64,000 bases of DNA from Caldilineaceae bacterium (GTDB taxonomy: Bacteria > Chloroflexota > Anaerolineae > Caldilineales > Caldilineaceae), in the NCBI GenBank assembly GCA_020634815.1, contig JACKBA010000005.1:215936-279935 (forward strand), in the 5' to 3' direction. The notes under the pieces were generated by a model. It saw only the letters and a list, made by a program, of their open reading frames with translations, was not told the DNA's origin and did not search any database. The translations under genes and the position numbers were made by a program. This document shows, in pieces, positions 1-9,014 of this stretch (within the stretch, counting starts at the first letter, position 1; each line of letters starts with the position of its first letter).

Positions 1-1083
1 ACCGCACAGGAAGAGGCAGCGGTCAATGCTGCCGTTGCCGAGGCTGCCGAGTCGCCATCGCCGACGGAGCCGGCGACTGCAACGGCCACACCGTCGCCGA
101 CCGTTACGCCACTGGCGACCGCCACGCCATCGGTAACCAGCACGCCAACGTCGGCGCCCAGCGCTACGAGCACCGCGACGGCCACCCGCACGGCCTCGCC
201 GACCGCAACGCGCACGCCGCGCCCGACCGGTACGCCGTCGCCGGCGCCAACGCCGACGCGCACGCCGACCGTTGTCCCAACGCTGTTGCCGAGTGCCACA
301 GCAACGGCTACGCTGACGCCCGTCCCACCGACAGCGACCGATAGCCCGTCGCGGCGGCCGCGTCCGACCGAGACGGAAGATCCCGATCCGACTGATCCTC
401 CGCCGACGGCGACCTTCACACCGACGCCATCCTTCACGCCGCTGCCACCAACACCAACGGCCACGCCCACGCCGATGCCGTCACCAACGCCGACGTTGCG
501 CGAGATCACACCGGTGCCGACCGAGGCGACGCCCGAAGGCAGCGGCAGCCCGACCGAGACGCCGACGGAAACGCCATCGGCGCCCTTTGTCGTGCCCACC
601 CCTACGTCGACCGTCACGCCGACGCCGGTGCCTACGGATACGCCGACCGCCACGGATACGCCTGTCCCGACGGCCACGTGGACGCCGACAGTGCCGCCGC
701 CGCCAACGTTTACGCCGACGAATACGACAGTGCCGCCGACGCCCACCGATACACCGACGGCTACGCCGACAGATCTGATCGTGCCGCCGTCGCCGCAACC
801 GTTGGAGCCGCCCGCCCCACCCGCGAGCCAGGCGGAGCAGCAGCCTGCTCTTCCTGCCGCGCCGACCGAAACGCCGACCGCCGTTCCCGCTGACGCACCC
901 GCTGCGGCGCCGTCAGTTCAGCCCGCCCAGCCGGCCGAGCAACATCCAGGCCAGGCCGGGCAGGCTCCAAACGACCCCGGTGCGCCGGCGGAAAGCTGCG
1001 ATACACCAACCTGCAGGGCACCTGCTCCAGAGGGCAGGAGCACAAACCAACCAACCAGATTGACGGTCAGACGGGCGACGTAA
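1..1083 (+). CDS. Thr/Pro-rich low-complexity protein, 5' partial
   Basis: The frame is open at the first base and no start is visible, so these are the last 360 residues of a longer protein. About the first 250 residues are almost entirely Thr, Pro, Ala and Val in TPTAT/PTPT words. The sequence then becomes Ala/Pro/Gln-rich and ends in a short basic tail containing a CDTPTC pair near residue 333. No folded domain can be recognised. Such stretches usually serve as extended linkers or stalks in exported or surface proteins of Chloroflexota, but the functional domain would lie outside the window. Function is unknown; only the coding nature (frame kept open through 1 kb with strong codon periodicity) is supported. 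Confidence 0.7.
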   Translation, partial: TAQEEAAVNAAVAEAAESPSPTEPATATATPSPTVTPLATATPSVTSTPTSAPSATSTATATRTASPTATRTPRPTGTPSPAPTPTRTPTVVPTLLPSATATATLTPVPPTATDSPSRRPRPTETEDPDPTDPPPTATFTPTPSFTPLPPTPTATPTPMPSPTPTLREITPVPTEATPEGSGSPTETPTETPSAPFVVPTPTSTVTPTPVPTDTPTATDTPVPTATWTPTVPPPPTFTPTNTTVPPTPTDTPTATPTDLIVPPSPQPLEPPAPPASQAEQQPALPAAPTETPTAVPADAPAAAPSVQPAQPAEQHPGQAGQAPNDPGAPAESCDTPTCRAPAPEGRSTNQPTRLTVRRAT

Positions 1084-1233
1084 CGGTCGCCCGTCGATTT
1101 TGCCGGCTCGGAACACTCCGTTTCGACCGGTGGTTTCTTCGAATTCGGCGTCGCTATTGCGACAAGTTTTCGTTTGTTTGGCAGAATATAGAGCAACTGT
1201 GCTCGGTTACTTGGAGTTCAAAAAGGGAATCAT

Positions 1234-2913
1234 ATGACCAAATATATCTTTGTGACAGGTGGCGTCGTATCTGGTCTGGGAAAGGGTGTCACCGTTGCGT
1301 CGCTGGGCACGATCCTCAAAGCGCGCGGCATCAAGGTGGCAACCATGAAGCTGGATCCATATTTGAATGTGGATCCTGGCACGATGTCGCCTTACCAGCA
1401 CGGCGAAGTCTTCGTTACCGAAGACGGCGCCGAAACCGACCTGGATCTGGGGCATTACGAGCGCTTCGTCGACGTCAATCTCTCTAAGCTCAGCAACATC
1501 ACCAGCGGCCAGATCTACATGTCGGTATTGGGACAGGAGCGGCGCGGCGACTATCTGGGCGGCACGATACAGGTCATCCCCCATGTGACCAACGAGATCA
1601 AGCGGCGCATCGGCCTTGCGGCACGCGCAGGCCACGCCGACGTGCTGATCGTCGAGATCGGCGGCACCGTCGGCGACATCGAGGGCCTGCCGTTCCTGGA
1701 GGCGATTCGCCAGATGCGCAAGGATCTGGGGCGCGCCAACACGATGTATGTCCATGTGACGTGGCTGCCCTACCTGGCGGCGAGCAAGGAACTGAAGACG
1801 AAGCCGACGCAGCACAGCGTGCGTGAGTTGCGCGGCATCGGCATCACGCCCGACGTCATCGTGCTGCGCAGCGACCATCCGGTCGAGGATGATGTGATCG
1901 GCAAGACGGCGCTCTTCTGCGATGTGGACCGCGAGGCGGTTGTCCCGCTGGTGACAGCCGACACGATCTACGCTGTGCCGCTGAGCCTCGAGGAACATGG
2001 GCTGGGCGCGTGGACGGTGCAGCGCCTGGAATTGACCGAGCACATGTCGGCCCTGGAAGGCTTGCAGGGGTGGAGTCACTTCGTCAATGACTTGCGCCGC
2101 GAGAAACCTGTGCTACGGGTGGCGCTTGTGGGCAAATATGTGGAGTTGGAGGACTCCTATCTGAGCGTCAAGGAATCCTTGATCCACGCCGCGCTGGCCT
2201 GTGGCTGGGATGTGGACATTGCCTGGGTCAGTTCCGAAGATCTCGAAAAGGGACGCGGCATCGGGCAACTGGATAATGTCGATGGAATCATCGTGCCGGG
2301 CGGTTTCGGCTATCGCGGCATCGAAGGCAAAGTCGTTGCTGCCCATTTCGCCCGCGAACACAAGGTTCCCTACCTCGGTCTGTGCCTGGGCATGCAGGTC
2401 ATGTGCATCGAATTTGCCCGGCACGTCGTCGGCAATGACGAGCCGAACAGCACGGAATTCGATATCAGCACCGAGTATCCCGTCATCGACCTCATGCCCG
2501 ACCAGCGTGAACTCGCCGACATGGGCGGCACTATGCGACTTGGCATCTACGACTGTCAGCTCAAGCCGGGAACCAAGGCGTACGCCGGCTATCACGACCT
2601 TGGGTACGATGAGATCGTGCAGGAGCGCCATCGCCATCGCTTCGAGTTCAACAATGCCTACCGGGCGCAATTGGAAGAGCGCGGCATGGTCTTCAGCGGC
2701 CTGTCCCCCGACGGGCGCCTCGTCGAGATCGCCGAACTGGGCGACCATCCGTTCATGCTTGGCAGCCAGTTCCATCCCGAATTCAAGAGCCGGCCGAACA
2801 AGCCGCATCCGCTCTTCTACGCGTTCGTGCAGGCGACGATTGCCCGGCACGAAACGCGCGGTGGTCTGGCGGACGCAGTGGCGGTTGCGACGGACGAGCT
2901 TGCGCAGGAGTGA
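1234..2913 (+). CDS. pyrG: CTP synthase
   Basis: CTP synthase makes CTP from UTP, ATP and glutamine, the last step of de novo pyrimidine synthesis in the cytoplasm. The 559-residue product has the usual length. The N-terminal amidoligase domain starts MTKYIFVTGGVVSGLGKG with its P-loop. The C-terminal class I glutamine amidotransferase domain carries the nucleophile Cys384 (GLCLGMQ) and the His514/Glu516 pair (HPE). The ATG is preceded by AAAAGGGA at suitable spacing. It stands alone, 150 bases after the Thr/Pro-rich gene and 149 bases before yebC. All catalytic residues are present, so an active enzyme is expected. Confidence 0.98.
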   Translation: MTKYIFVTGGVVSGLGKGVTVASLGTILKARGIKVATMKLDPYLNVDPGTMSPYQHGEVFVTEDGAETDLDLGHYERFVDVNLSKLSNITSGQIYMSVLGQERRGDYLGGTIQVIPHVTNEIKRRIGLAARAGHADVLIVEIGGTVGDIEGLPFLEAIRQMRKDLGRANTMYVHVTWLPYLAASKELKTKPTQHSVRELRGIGITPDVIVLRSDHPVEDDVIGKTALFCDVDREAVVPLVTADTIYAVPLSLEEHGLGAWTVQRLELTEHMSALEGLQGWSHFVNDLRREKPVLRVALVGKYVELEDSYLSVKESLIHAALACGWDVDIAWVSSEDLEKGRGIGQLDNVDGIIVPGGFGYRGIEGKVVAAHFAREHKVPYLGLCLGMQVMCIEFARHVVGNDEPNSTEFDISTEYPVIDLMPDQRELADMGGTMRLGIYDCQLKPGTKAYAGYHDLGYDEIVQERHRHRFEFNNAYRAQLEERGMVFSGLSPDGRLVEIAELGDHPFMLGSQFHPEFKSRPNKPHPLFYAFVQATIARHETRGGLADAVAVATDELAQE

Positions 2914-2971
2914 GCAGTAACGGTCCGCGGGTGCGCTCGATGGGAATCACGCCGCCCGCACCCGTCTGCGA

Positions 2972-3000
2972 TTGTCGATTCGGGCAGATTGTGACATAAT
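2972..3000 (+). promoter_or_regulatory. candidate sigma70-type promoter for yebC
   Basis: A TTGTCG -35 element and a CATAAT -10 element are separated by 17 bases. The -10 ends 63 bases before the yebC start. It is a sequence match only. Confidence 0.4.
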
Positions 3001-3062
3001 TTGGCGTCAGGCAAGCGTACGCAGACGAACGATCTGCCAGTTGTACGGGGGAGTACGGAGCG

Positions 3063-3830
3063 ATGTCCGGTCATTCTAAGTGGTCTACGATCAAGCGCAA
3101 GAAGGGTGCGGCCGATGCCGCGCGCGGCAAGATTTTCACGCGGCTGGCGCGCGAAATACAGATTGCCGCCCGCAACGGCGCCGACCCGAACTCAAATTTC
3201 ACACTACGCCTGGCGATCGAGCGGGCTCGTGCCGACAATATGCCCAAGGACAACATCGAGCGGGCGATCCGTCGTGGGGCCGGGCTGGAAAAAGACGGCG
3301 TTGAAATCGAGACGATTGTCTATGAAGGCTATGGGCCGCACGGCATTGCCATGCTGGTCGAGTGCCTGACCGACAACCGCAACCGGACGATTTCGGAGGT
3401 GCGCCGCGCCTTCACCAAGGCGAACGGTGCGCTGGGTGAGCCCGGTTCTGTTGCGTGGCAGTTCACAGAAAAAGGGTACTTTGCTTTCAATCGCACCGAC
3501 GACGACGGCGAGCCGCTGGATGTGGACCCGGACGCTGTTTTCATGGCTGCCCTGGAGGCCGGCGCCGAGGATGTAGAGATCGGCGATGACGTCGTCGAAG
3601 TCTATACGGAACGGACGAGTTTTGCGCAGGTCAGCCAGGGGCTCGACGAGCAGGGGCTGGAGCCGAGCGAGGCGGAGCTTGTCATGAAGCCGAACACCAC
3701 GCTCGAACTGGGCGCTGAGGAAGCCGGGTCGGTGCTGAACCTGATCGATGCACTGGAAGAGTTGGACGACGTGAACAAGGTCTGGCACAACCTGGAACTG
3801 ACCGAGGATGTCGTCGCCCAGTTTGCATAG
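3063..3830 (+). CDS. yebC: YebC/PmpR family (TACO1-like) protein
   Basis: The family has been described both as a DNA-binding transcriptional regulator and as a translation factor that relieves ribosome stalling. The 255-residue product opens with the family signature MSGHSKWSTIKRKKGAAD and keeps the conserved NMPKDNIERAI segment near residue 60 and the YEGYGPHGIA segment near residue 86. Length matches the family (about 240-255). It sits just upstream of ruvC, a common bacterial arrangement, although here a hairpin terminator separates them. Which of the two proposed roles applies cannot be told from sequence. Confidence 0.95.
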   Translation: MSGHSKWSTIKRKKGAADAARGKIFTRLAREIQIAARNGADPNSNFTLRLAIERARADNMPKDNIERAIRRGAGLEKDGVEIETIVYEGYGPHGIAMLVECLTDNRNRTISEVRRAFTKANGALGEPGSVAWQFTEKGYFAFNRTDDDGEPLDVDPDAVFMAALEAGAEDVEIGDDVVEVYTERTSFAQVSQGLDEQGLEPSEAELVMKPNTTLELGAEEAGSVLNLIDALEELDDVNKVWHNLELTEDVVAQFA

Positions 3831-3850
3831 AGTGCGGTAGGCCAGATGCC

Positions 3851-3886
3851 AGGGTGACCGGACGCAGAAACGGTCACCCTTTTCTA
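3851..3886 (+). terminator. intrinsic terminator after yebC
   Basis: A 10-bp perfect stem (AGGGTGACCG / CGGTCACCCT) with a 10-base loop is followed by TTTTCTATT. It lies 20 bases after the yebC stop and just ahead of ruvC. Confidence 0.8.
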
Positions 3887-3915
3887 TTGGGGCCTGGAGC
3901 GGGAAGGGGTGCGAA

Positions 3916-4422
3916 GTGACCGTAGCGATCACGAGGGCGGTGCTTGGAGTCGATCCGGGCACGGCCATCACCGGATATGGTGTGGTCGGCGAAACGCCGG
4001 CCGGTGAGTTCGTGCTGCTCGCCTGCGGGGTCATCCGCACACAGGCCGGCGACCCCATGGACCTGCGCCTGCTGGAACTCTTCCGCGACATGCAGGCGAT
4101 CATCGAGGAATTTAAACCGGACGAGGTGGCGGTAGAGAAGCTCTTTTTTGGCCGCAATGTCACGACGGCCATTTCGGTCGGCCAGGCGCGCGGCGCCATC
4201 CTGTTGTCGGCCGCGCTGGCTGGCGTCCCCATCGTCGAGTATACGCCGGCGGAGGTCAAGCAGGCCGTTGCCGGCTACGGCAATGCCGACAAGCAGCAGG
4301 TGCAGACAATGGTCATGCATCTCCTCCAGCTTGAGCACGCTCCCACGCCCGATGACGCCGCCGACGGCGTGGCGATTGCCCTGTGTCACCTGCAGACTGC
4401 CTTCTACGCTCGTTTTGCCTGA
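3916..4422 (+). CDS. ruvC: crossover junction endodeoxyribonuclease RuvC
   Basis: RuvC cleaves Holliday junctions during recombinational repair, working with RuvAB. The 168-residue product has the RNase H-like fold signature LGVDPGTAITGYGV and the four acidic catalytic positions Asp13, Glu74, Asp147 and Asp150. The start is GTG, chosen because it lies close before the conserved LGVDPG strand and behind GGGAAGGGG. ruvA lies about 1 kb downstream, separated by a response regulator, instead of being directly adjacent. No ruvB is in the window. Confidence 0.95.
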   Translation: MTVAITRAVLGVDPGTAITGYGVVGETPAGEFVLLACGVIRTQAGDPMDLRLLELFRDMQAIIEEFKPDEVAVEKLFFGRNVTTAISVGQARGAILLSAALAGVPIVEYTPAEVKQAVAGYGNADKQQVQTMVMHLLQLEHAPTPDDAADGVAIALCHLQTAFYARFA

Positions 4423-4539
4423 TATTTCCTTAAAAAAGGTGGATTCATCGCATTTTTCCTGATGTTGCGCGAAGGATTCGGCGGCGTACAACGATTACCC
4501 TACTGAAGCGAACGAAATCAGCGGTCTGCGACTGCCTTT

Positions 4540-4559
4540 GGAACATTCAAGAATGCTCC
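4540..4559. promoter_or_regulatory. inverted repeat upstream of the response regulator
   Basis: GGAACATTC-AA-GAATGCTCC is an inverted repeat with 8 of 9 pairs matching. It lies in the only long spacer before the regulator gene and could be an operator. No other copy was noticed, so the role is a guess. Confidence 0.3.
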
Positions 4560-4695
4560 CGGCGGTGACGCAGAACCAGGTAGCAACAGCGATCAGGAAC
4601 AATTGAGTAGCACCAAGTGGTGCAAGTCGGCGAGACAATCTGCCATGTATCAGACGCTCACGTATCACCGAACCGATTCCTTTACGAAGTCAAAT

Positions 4696-5445
4696 ATGAC
4701 ACGTTCCAATCTACTTCAGACTGCTCTGCCGGCAAACGGGATCACCGTTCTTGTCGTCGACGATGAGGAGCCCCTGCGGAACCTGCTTCAGATCTCCTTG
4801 CAGCGTCAAGGATACCAGGTGTTGGTGGCCCGCAATGGGCGCGAGGCGCTCGAAGTTGCCGCGACGAAGAAGGTTGATCTGATGCTGCTCGACATCATGA
4901 TGCCGGAGATGGACGGCTTTGCGACGTGCATGGAAATGCGCAAGCGCAGCGACATGCCCATCGTCATGCTGACGGCGCTGAATCGGCCTGATGACATTGT
5001 TCATGGTTTCAACCTCGGGGCGGATGACTATATCACCAAGCCCTTTACCTTCCGTGAGGTCGAAGTTCGGCTGCAGGCGATTCTGCGACGCGTCTACTGG
5101 AGCCAGGAGCGCATGGAGCCGGCAGTCTTGACTGCCAACGAAGTCACCCTTGACGACGAATCGCACCAGGTTCTGGTCCGCGGCGAAGCCGTTCACCTGA
5201 CCCCGATCGAATATCAATTGCTGCGCTACATGATGTCCATGCCCGACCGCCCGATTAGCAAGGATACGCTCTTCCAGCATGTATGGGGTTACGATATGGC
5301 CGGCGGCACCAACCTGGTCGAGGTTGCCATGCGTCGCCTACGCGAGAAAATTGAAGAAGACCCGTCGCAGCCTGTATACTTGTTGACGGTCCGCGGCGCA
5401 GGGTACAAGTTCAACTCCGAGGGGAATTCCCCAAAGATGGTGTAG
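4696..5445 (+). CDS. OmpR/PhoB-family response regulator
   Basis: This is a two-component transcription regulator of 249 residues. The receiver domain (about 16-130) has the acidic pocket VDDEE, the phospho-acceptor Asp66 in LLDIMMPEMDG, the Thr of MLTALN and the Lys of YITKPF. The C-terminal winged-helix DNA-binding domain (about 145-245) ends with VRGAGYKF. The start is uncertain: ATG 4696 lies 15 residues before the first receiver strand, and ATG 4645 and TTG 4603 are in frame upstream. No histidine kinase is adjacent, so the partner must be elsewhere. It sits between ruvC and ruvA, an unusual place for a regulator. Confidence 0.9.
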   Translation: MTRSNLLQTALPANGITVLVVDDEEPLRNLLQISLQRQGYQVLVARNGREALEVAATKKVDLMLLDIMMPEMDGFATCMEMRKRSDMPIVMLTALNRPDDIVHGFNLGADDYITKPFTFREVEVRLQAILRRVYWSQERMEPAVLTANEVTLDDESHQVLVRGEAVHLTPIEYQLLRYMMSMPDRPISKDTLFQHVWGYDMAGGTNLVEVAMRRLREKIEEDPSQPVYLLTVRGAGYKFNSEGNSPKMV

Positions 5446-5496
5446 AGATCGGCTCTCGCCTGCCCGAACACTGCCGGCGGCCAAGGAACGGCACTC

Positions 5497-6087
5497 ATGC
5501 TGCGCATTGTTCGAGGTACGGTAGCCATGCGGCTCAAAGATGCCCTGGTGGTTGACACGGGGGGCGCATCGGGCGGCATTGGATTCAAAATCGCAGTACC
5601 GGAACCGACAGCAGCCCGTTTTCAAGACGGCGCTGCTGTTTTTTTACACACATATCTCCAGGTCCGCGAGGACGCCCTTTCCCTCTTTGGCTTTGAAACC
5701 GAGGAAGAACTCGCCATCTTCGAGCTTCTGCTCACTGTGAGCGGTGTCGGCCCCAAGGTTGCGCTCTCAACGCTGAGCACGCTGAGCCCCGACGCCCTGC
5801 GCCTGGCCCTTGCCAACAACGAACCGGCCATGATTGCCCGGGTTCCTGGCGTGGGCAAGCGAACCGCTGAAAAAATCGTCGTAGAACTCAAGGACAAGAT
5901 CAAGGCGCCGGCAACGGGCATTGAGGCGCTTGCCAACATCAACGCCGCCGACGCCGAGGTAATCGACGCGCTCATTGCGCTCGGCTACAGCGTTGTCGAG
6001 TCGCAGCGCGCCGTGCAGGCACTGCCGAAGGATGTCACGCAGGTCGAGGAGCGACTGCGGCTGGCGTTGCGTAATTTCAGCGCGTGA
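5497..6087 (+). CDS. ruvA: Holliday junction branch migration protein RuvA
   Basis: RuvA binds four-way junctions and loads the RuvB helicase. The 196-residue product has the N-terminal OB-like domain (MLRIVRGTV), two helix-hairpin-helix motifs (VSGVGPKVALSTL and VPGVGKRTAEKIV), and the C-terminal RuvB-interacting three-helix domain (about 150-196). Length is normal. It follows the response regulator by 51 bases and may be cotranscribed with it. Confidence 0.96.
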   Translation: MLRIVRGTVAMRLKDALVVDTGGASGGIGFKIAVPEPTAARFQDGAAVFLHTYLQVREDALSLFGFETEEELAIFELLLTVSGVGPKVALSTLSTLSPDALRLALANNEPAMIARVPGVGKRTAEKIVVELKDKIKAPATGIEALANINAADAEVIDALIALGYSVVESQRAVQALPKDVTQVEERLRLALRNFSA

Positions 6088-6128
6088 CGCGGGCGAGGCA
6101 TTTTCATCTCCGAACGGCCTCGGCATCT

Positions 6129-6157
6129 TTGACAGGCTCCAATGCCATCCCTATAAT
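6129..6157 (+). promoter_or_regulatory. consensus sigma70 promoter for efp
   Basis: TTGACA and TATAAT, both perfect consensus hexamers, are separated by exactly 17 bases. The -10 ends 100 bases before the efp ATG, which gives an untranslated leader of roughly 95 bases. Confidence 0.85.
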
Positions 6158-6257
6158 GCGAAAGCTTATGGCACTGCCGGCGCCGTGCCGATTGGGCAGC
6201 GGATTGTTCCGGTCTGCCTTCAAACAAATGCAATAATGTGGTGAAAAGGGTAATCTT

Positions 6258-6821
6258 ATGGCGGAAGTACAGACACTGCGCAAGGGCAACATCTATGAAG
6301 AAGATGGGCAGCTCTGGCGCGTCCTCGAATTTCAGCATATCAAGGTCGCGCGCGGTGGGGCGACAATTCGGCTCAAATTGCGCAATGTGCGCACCGAGTC
6401 GACGGTCGAGAAGACATATAGCAATGGCACCCGCGTCAATGACGTCGAACTGGACAAAGCCGACGTCCAGTATCTTTACAACGACGGCCAGTTCTACCAT
6501 TTCATGAACACGGAGACCTTTGAGCAATTGGCTCTGGGGCCTGATGTCATGGAGGACGTAAAGGACTTCCTGCTCGAAAACGAGATCATCAGCCTGGAGA
6601 GCTATGACGGGGAGCCGCTCTCGCTGAAATTGCCGACCGCCGTGGACTTGAGGGTCGTTTGGGCCGAAGCCGCCATTGCCGGCGATACGGCCAACTCGCC
6701 GACGAAGCAGGTGGAACTGGAGACCGGGCTGCGTGTACAGGTGCCTATGTTCGTCCAGGAGGGCGATGTCATCCGGGTCGATACGCGTGACGGGAGCTAC
6801 GTTACGCGGGTGAAGCAGTAA
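6258..6821 (+). CDS. efp: elongation factor P
   Basis: EF-P enters the ribosomal E site and rescues stalling at polyproline stretches. That fits this window, where several exported proteins are proline-rich. The 187-residue product has the three beta-barrel domains of the family and ends in DGSYVTRVKQ. The domain I loop that normally carries a modified Lys or Arg reads KVARGGA, placing Arg32 at the tip. Known Arg32-type EF-Ps are rhamnosylated by EarP, but no earP-like gene or EpmA/EpmB gene is visible here. A strong promoter and an AAAAGGG ribosome site precede it. Confidence 0.96.
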   Translation: MAEVQTLRKGNIYEEDGQLWRVLEFQHIKVARGGATIRLKLRNVRTESTVEKTYSNGTRVNDVELDKADVQYLYNDGQFYHFMNTETFEQLALGPDVMEDVKDFLLENEIISLESYDGEPLSLKLPTAVDLRVVWAEAAIAGDTANSPTKQVELETGLRVQVPMFVQEGDVIRVDTRDGSYVTRVKQ

Positions 6822-6867
6822 CGCCTGCCCTACGCACTGATTGATGTGTAGCCAGAGCGGCCCATAT

Positions 6868-6896
6868 TTGCCCGAAACCGGTGATTTGGCTATACT
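6868..6896 (+). promoter_or_regulatory. promoter for tRNA-Thr
   Basis: TTGCCC and TATACT are separated by 17 bases and lie 18 bases before the tRNA 5' end. Confidence 0.65.
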
Positions 6897-6914
6897 GACT
6901 TGACATCTACGGTT

Positions 6915-6988
<74 letters not shown>

Positions 6989-6990
6989 AC

Positions 6991-7025
6991 AATCGCCTTC
7001 CCATGACGGGGAGGCGATTTTTCTT
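6991..7025 (+). terminator. intrinsic terminator after tRNA-Thr
   Basis: A 12-bp stem with one G-T pair (AATCGCCTTCCC / GGGGAGGCGATT), loop ATGAC, is followed by a T-rich run, starting 4 bases after the tRNA. Confidence 0.85.
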
Positions 7026-7185
7026 AGGAACCGGTCCCGGCTGACCGGCGTTATTCTGAGCGTGCTTGGCAGTGCAAGCGCATTTGGAATTGACAAAGGA
7101 TGTGCGGCAGGCTAGACTTCGCACTGCAAGAGCCACGGATTGTGGCAGACCGCGGAGCGCCTGACCGCCTGGAGTGGAGGCATGA

Positions 7186-8292
7186 ATGTCCAGTCACTCG
7201 GACGTCAAGGCGATAGATTATGCAGCGGACATGCTGACATATAACTCAAGAAAACCCTCTGGCGCAGAATCATCGATGAAGACAGAACGCGGCAAAGGCG
7301 CGCGCTCCAACGGTGCGATGGCTGCCCCCAGTATCGGCCCGATTCTACGCGAACGGCGCGAGGCGATGGGTGTCACCCTGGCCGAAGCCGAGGTTGCCAC
7401 CCGCATTCGTCAGAAATACCTCTCCGCACTTGAATCGGATGAATGGGATCTGGTGCCCGGCGAAGTCGTCGGCCGCGGCTTCCTGCGCAACTATGCAACC
7501 TATCTGGGTCTCGAGCCCACGGAAATGATCGATCGCCGGCGCTCTATCGCCGACGAGTCCCTTGCTGCCGTGCTGGCCGATACCAGTGCCGGATCGGCCC
7601 TGCCGCCGGAGCGCTCGGTCGACTATCGTCCGAAAGATGTTGCCCTGCGCGACGAAACGGAAGAGTTGGAGGCCCCGCGCCGGATCAATCTCGTTCCGTT
7701 CATGCTGCTGCTGGGTGTCGCGGCCGTCGCTACGTTGGTCTGGTGGTCGGTGACGCAGTTCAGCGACGAGATCTCCGGGGGCTTCCGCGCCGTACAAGAG
7801 CAGGTCGTTGCCTGGCAGCAACCTGCGCCGACGCCCGAGCCCATCGCTACGTCTGCGACCGATGCGCTTCCCGGGAATCTTGTTGCGCCCACGGCGACGG
7901 CGGGTGCACCGGAGGGTGCTGCGGCGGCGCCTGTCGAACAGGCGACCGTTGAAGCGCAGCCAACGGCCATACCGACACCTGTTGTAGAAGCAACCCCAGC
8001 CGACTCTGGCGTTACAATCTTGGCGTTGCTGCCGACCCCGACGCCGCAGCCGGAGATTCCGACACCTGTTCCCGCGCCGGCGACGCCTGCAACGGCCAGT
8101 ACGGCCGCCAATCTGCGTGGTGCGCCCAACCTGGAATCCGAGGTCGTCGGCGGGGCTGCCGAGGGCGAAACATTGACGATTACCGGCCAGTCTGCCGATG
8201 GCGCCTGGTATCAGCTCCAGAGTGGGGCATGGATCTTTGCGCAGTTGGTGAACAATCCGCCGGCCGATATTCCTGTCGTGGCCACGCCTTGA
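7186..8292 (+). CDS. RodZ-like membrane protein with N-terminal HTH and C-terminal SH3-like domain
   Basis: The product has 368 residues. A Cro/RodZ-type helix-turn-helix (about 48-115, GPILRERREAMGVTLAEAEVATRI) is followed by a single membrane helix (about 166-187, VPFMLLLGVAAVATLVWW). Then comes a long Pro/Thr/Ala-rich outer segment and a bacterial SH3-like domain (about 305-360, AANLRGAPNLESEVV). RodZ proteins couple MreB to the cell-wall machinery. Here the usual C-terminal beta domain is replaced by an SH3b fold that may bind wall material. The ATG is preceded by GGAGG. Whether it truly acts in cell shape is inference; no mreB is in the window. Confidence 0.85.
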   Translation: MSSHSDVKAIDYAADMLTYNSRKPSGAESSMKTERGKGARSNGAMAAPSIGPILRERREAMGVTLAEAEVATRIRQKYLSALESDEWDLVPGEVVGRGFLRNYATYLGLEPTEMIDRRRSIADESLAAVLADTSAGSALPPERSVDYRPKDVALRDETEELEAPRRINLVPFMLLLGVAAVATLVWWSVTQFSDEISGGFRAVQEQVVAWQQPAPTPEPIATSATDALPGNLVAPTATAGAPEGAAAAPVEQATVEAQPTAIPTPVVEATPADSGVTILALLPTPTPQPEIPTPVPAPATPATASTAANLRGAPNLESEVVGGAAEGETLTITGQSADGAWYQLQSGAWIFAQLVNNPPADIPVVATP

Positions 8293-8343
8293 CGGCAGGC
8301 TGATTGGCGTCAGCCAGTCGTCGAGGCTGAATCAAGCAACGAA

Positions 8344-8378
8344 AAAGGGACGAGGCAACCGAGCCTCGTCCCTTTCTA
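8344..8378. terminator. bidirectional terminator between the RodZ-like gene and def
   Basis: A 13-bp perfect stem (AAAGGGACGAGGC / GCCTCGTCCCTTT) with a 6-base loop is flanked by A and T runs. It separates two convergent genes. Confidence 0.9.
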
Positions 8379-8447
8379 TTGGGTGAATCATCCGGCATTC
8401 CGGCCGCTCCCGCGACTGGCCGACGGCCGGTAGGTCGGTACCTGCAA

Positions 8448-9014
8448 CTAGGCTGGTGCGCCCATGGCATGGAAGTCCGGAATCGTGTCGAGCGGGATCG
8501 CGTCGATCTCACCGTCTTCGGCCTGTACCAGTTTGTAGACCTTTTCGGCCTTGTCGGTCATCAGCACGCCGTGCAGGTGATCAATTTCATGCTGGAATAT
8601 GCGCGCCAGCCAGTCGTACGCCTTGATGCGGATTTCCTTGCCGTTGCGATCCTGGGCCTTGACGACGACCTGCGTTGCCCGCTCCACATCGGCGGCAAGG
8701 CCAGGTATGCTCAAGCATCCTTCCTGCCCGATATCTGAACCCTTCTTCTTGATGATTTCCGGGTTGATGATCTCGTAGACACGCCGGGTGTTCTCAGGAT
8801 CGTCCTCGTCCTCCGGATATTCGATCACCGCAATGCGCTGGCCGATGCCGATCTGTGGCGCTGCCAGGCCCACACCGGGGGCCTCGCGCATGGTCTCGAG
8901 CATGTCGTCGAGGAGCTGGTGCAGCGACGGGCCAAAATCACGCACCCTGACCGCCTGCTGCAAGAGCACCGCGCTGTCCGTATCTTTTACCGTCACAATC
9001 TGTCGTAAAGCCAT
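8448..9014 (-). CDS. def: peptide deformylase
   Basis: The enzyme removes the formyl group from the initiator Met of new proteins. The 188-residue product has all three metal-site motifs: GVGLAAPQ (47-54), EGCLSIPG with Cys100, and QHEIDHLHG with His142, Glu143 and His146. A GAGGGA site precedes the ATG. It is a single gene, with no fmt or priA beside it. An acidic insert (PEDEDDPENT, about 67-76) lies in a surface loop. Confidence 0.97.
   Translation of the reverse strand: MALRQIVTVKDTDSAVLLQQAVRVRDFGPSLHQLLDDMLETMREAPGVGLAAPQIGIGQRIAVIEYPEDEDDPENTRRVYEIINPEIIKKKGSDIGQEGCLSIPGLAADVERATQVVVKAQDRNGKEIRIKAYDWLARIFQHEIDHLHGVLMTDKAEKVYKLVQAEDGEIDAIPLDTIPDFHAMGAPA

Noticed and set aside
481..798. 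Arg-rich open frame opposite the Thr/Pro-rich gene
   Set aside because: It is the complement of repeated ACG/CCG codons; composition is an artefact.
1084..1233. Promoter for pyrG
   Set aside because: AATATA and TATAGA near 1188 are A/T-rich, but no -35 element lies at acceptable spacing, so no promoter is called.
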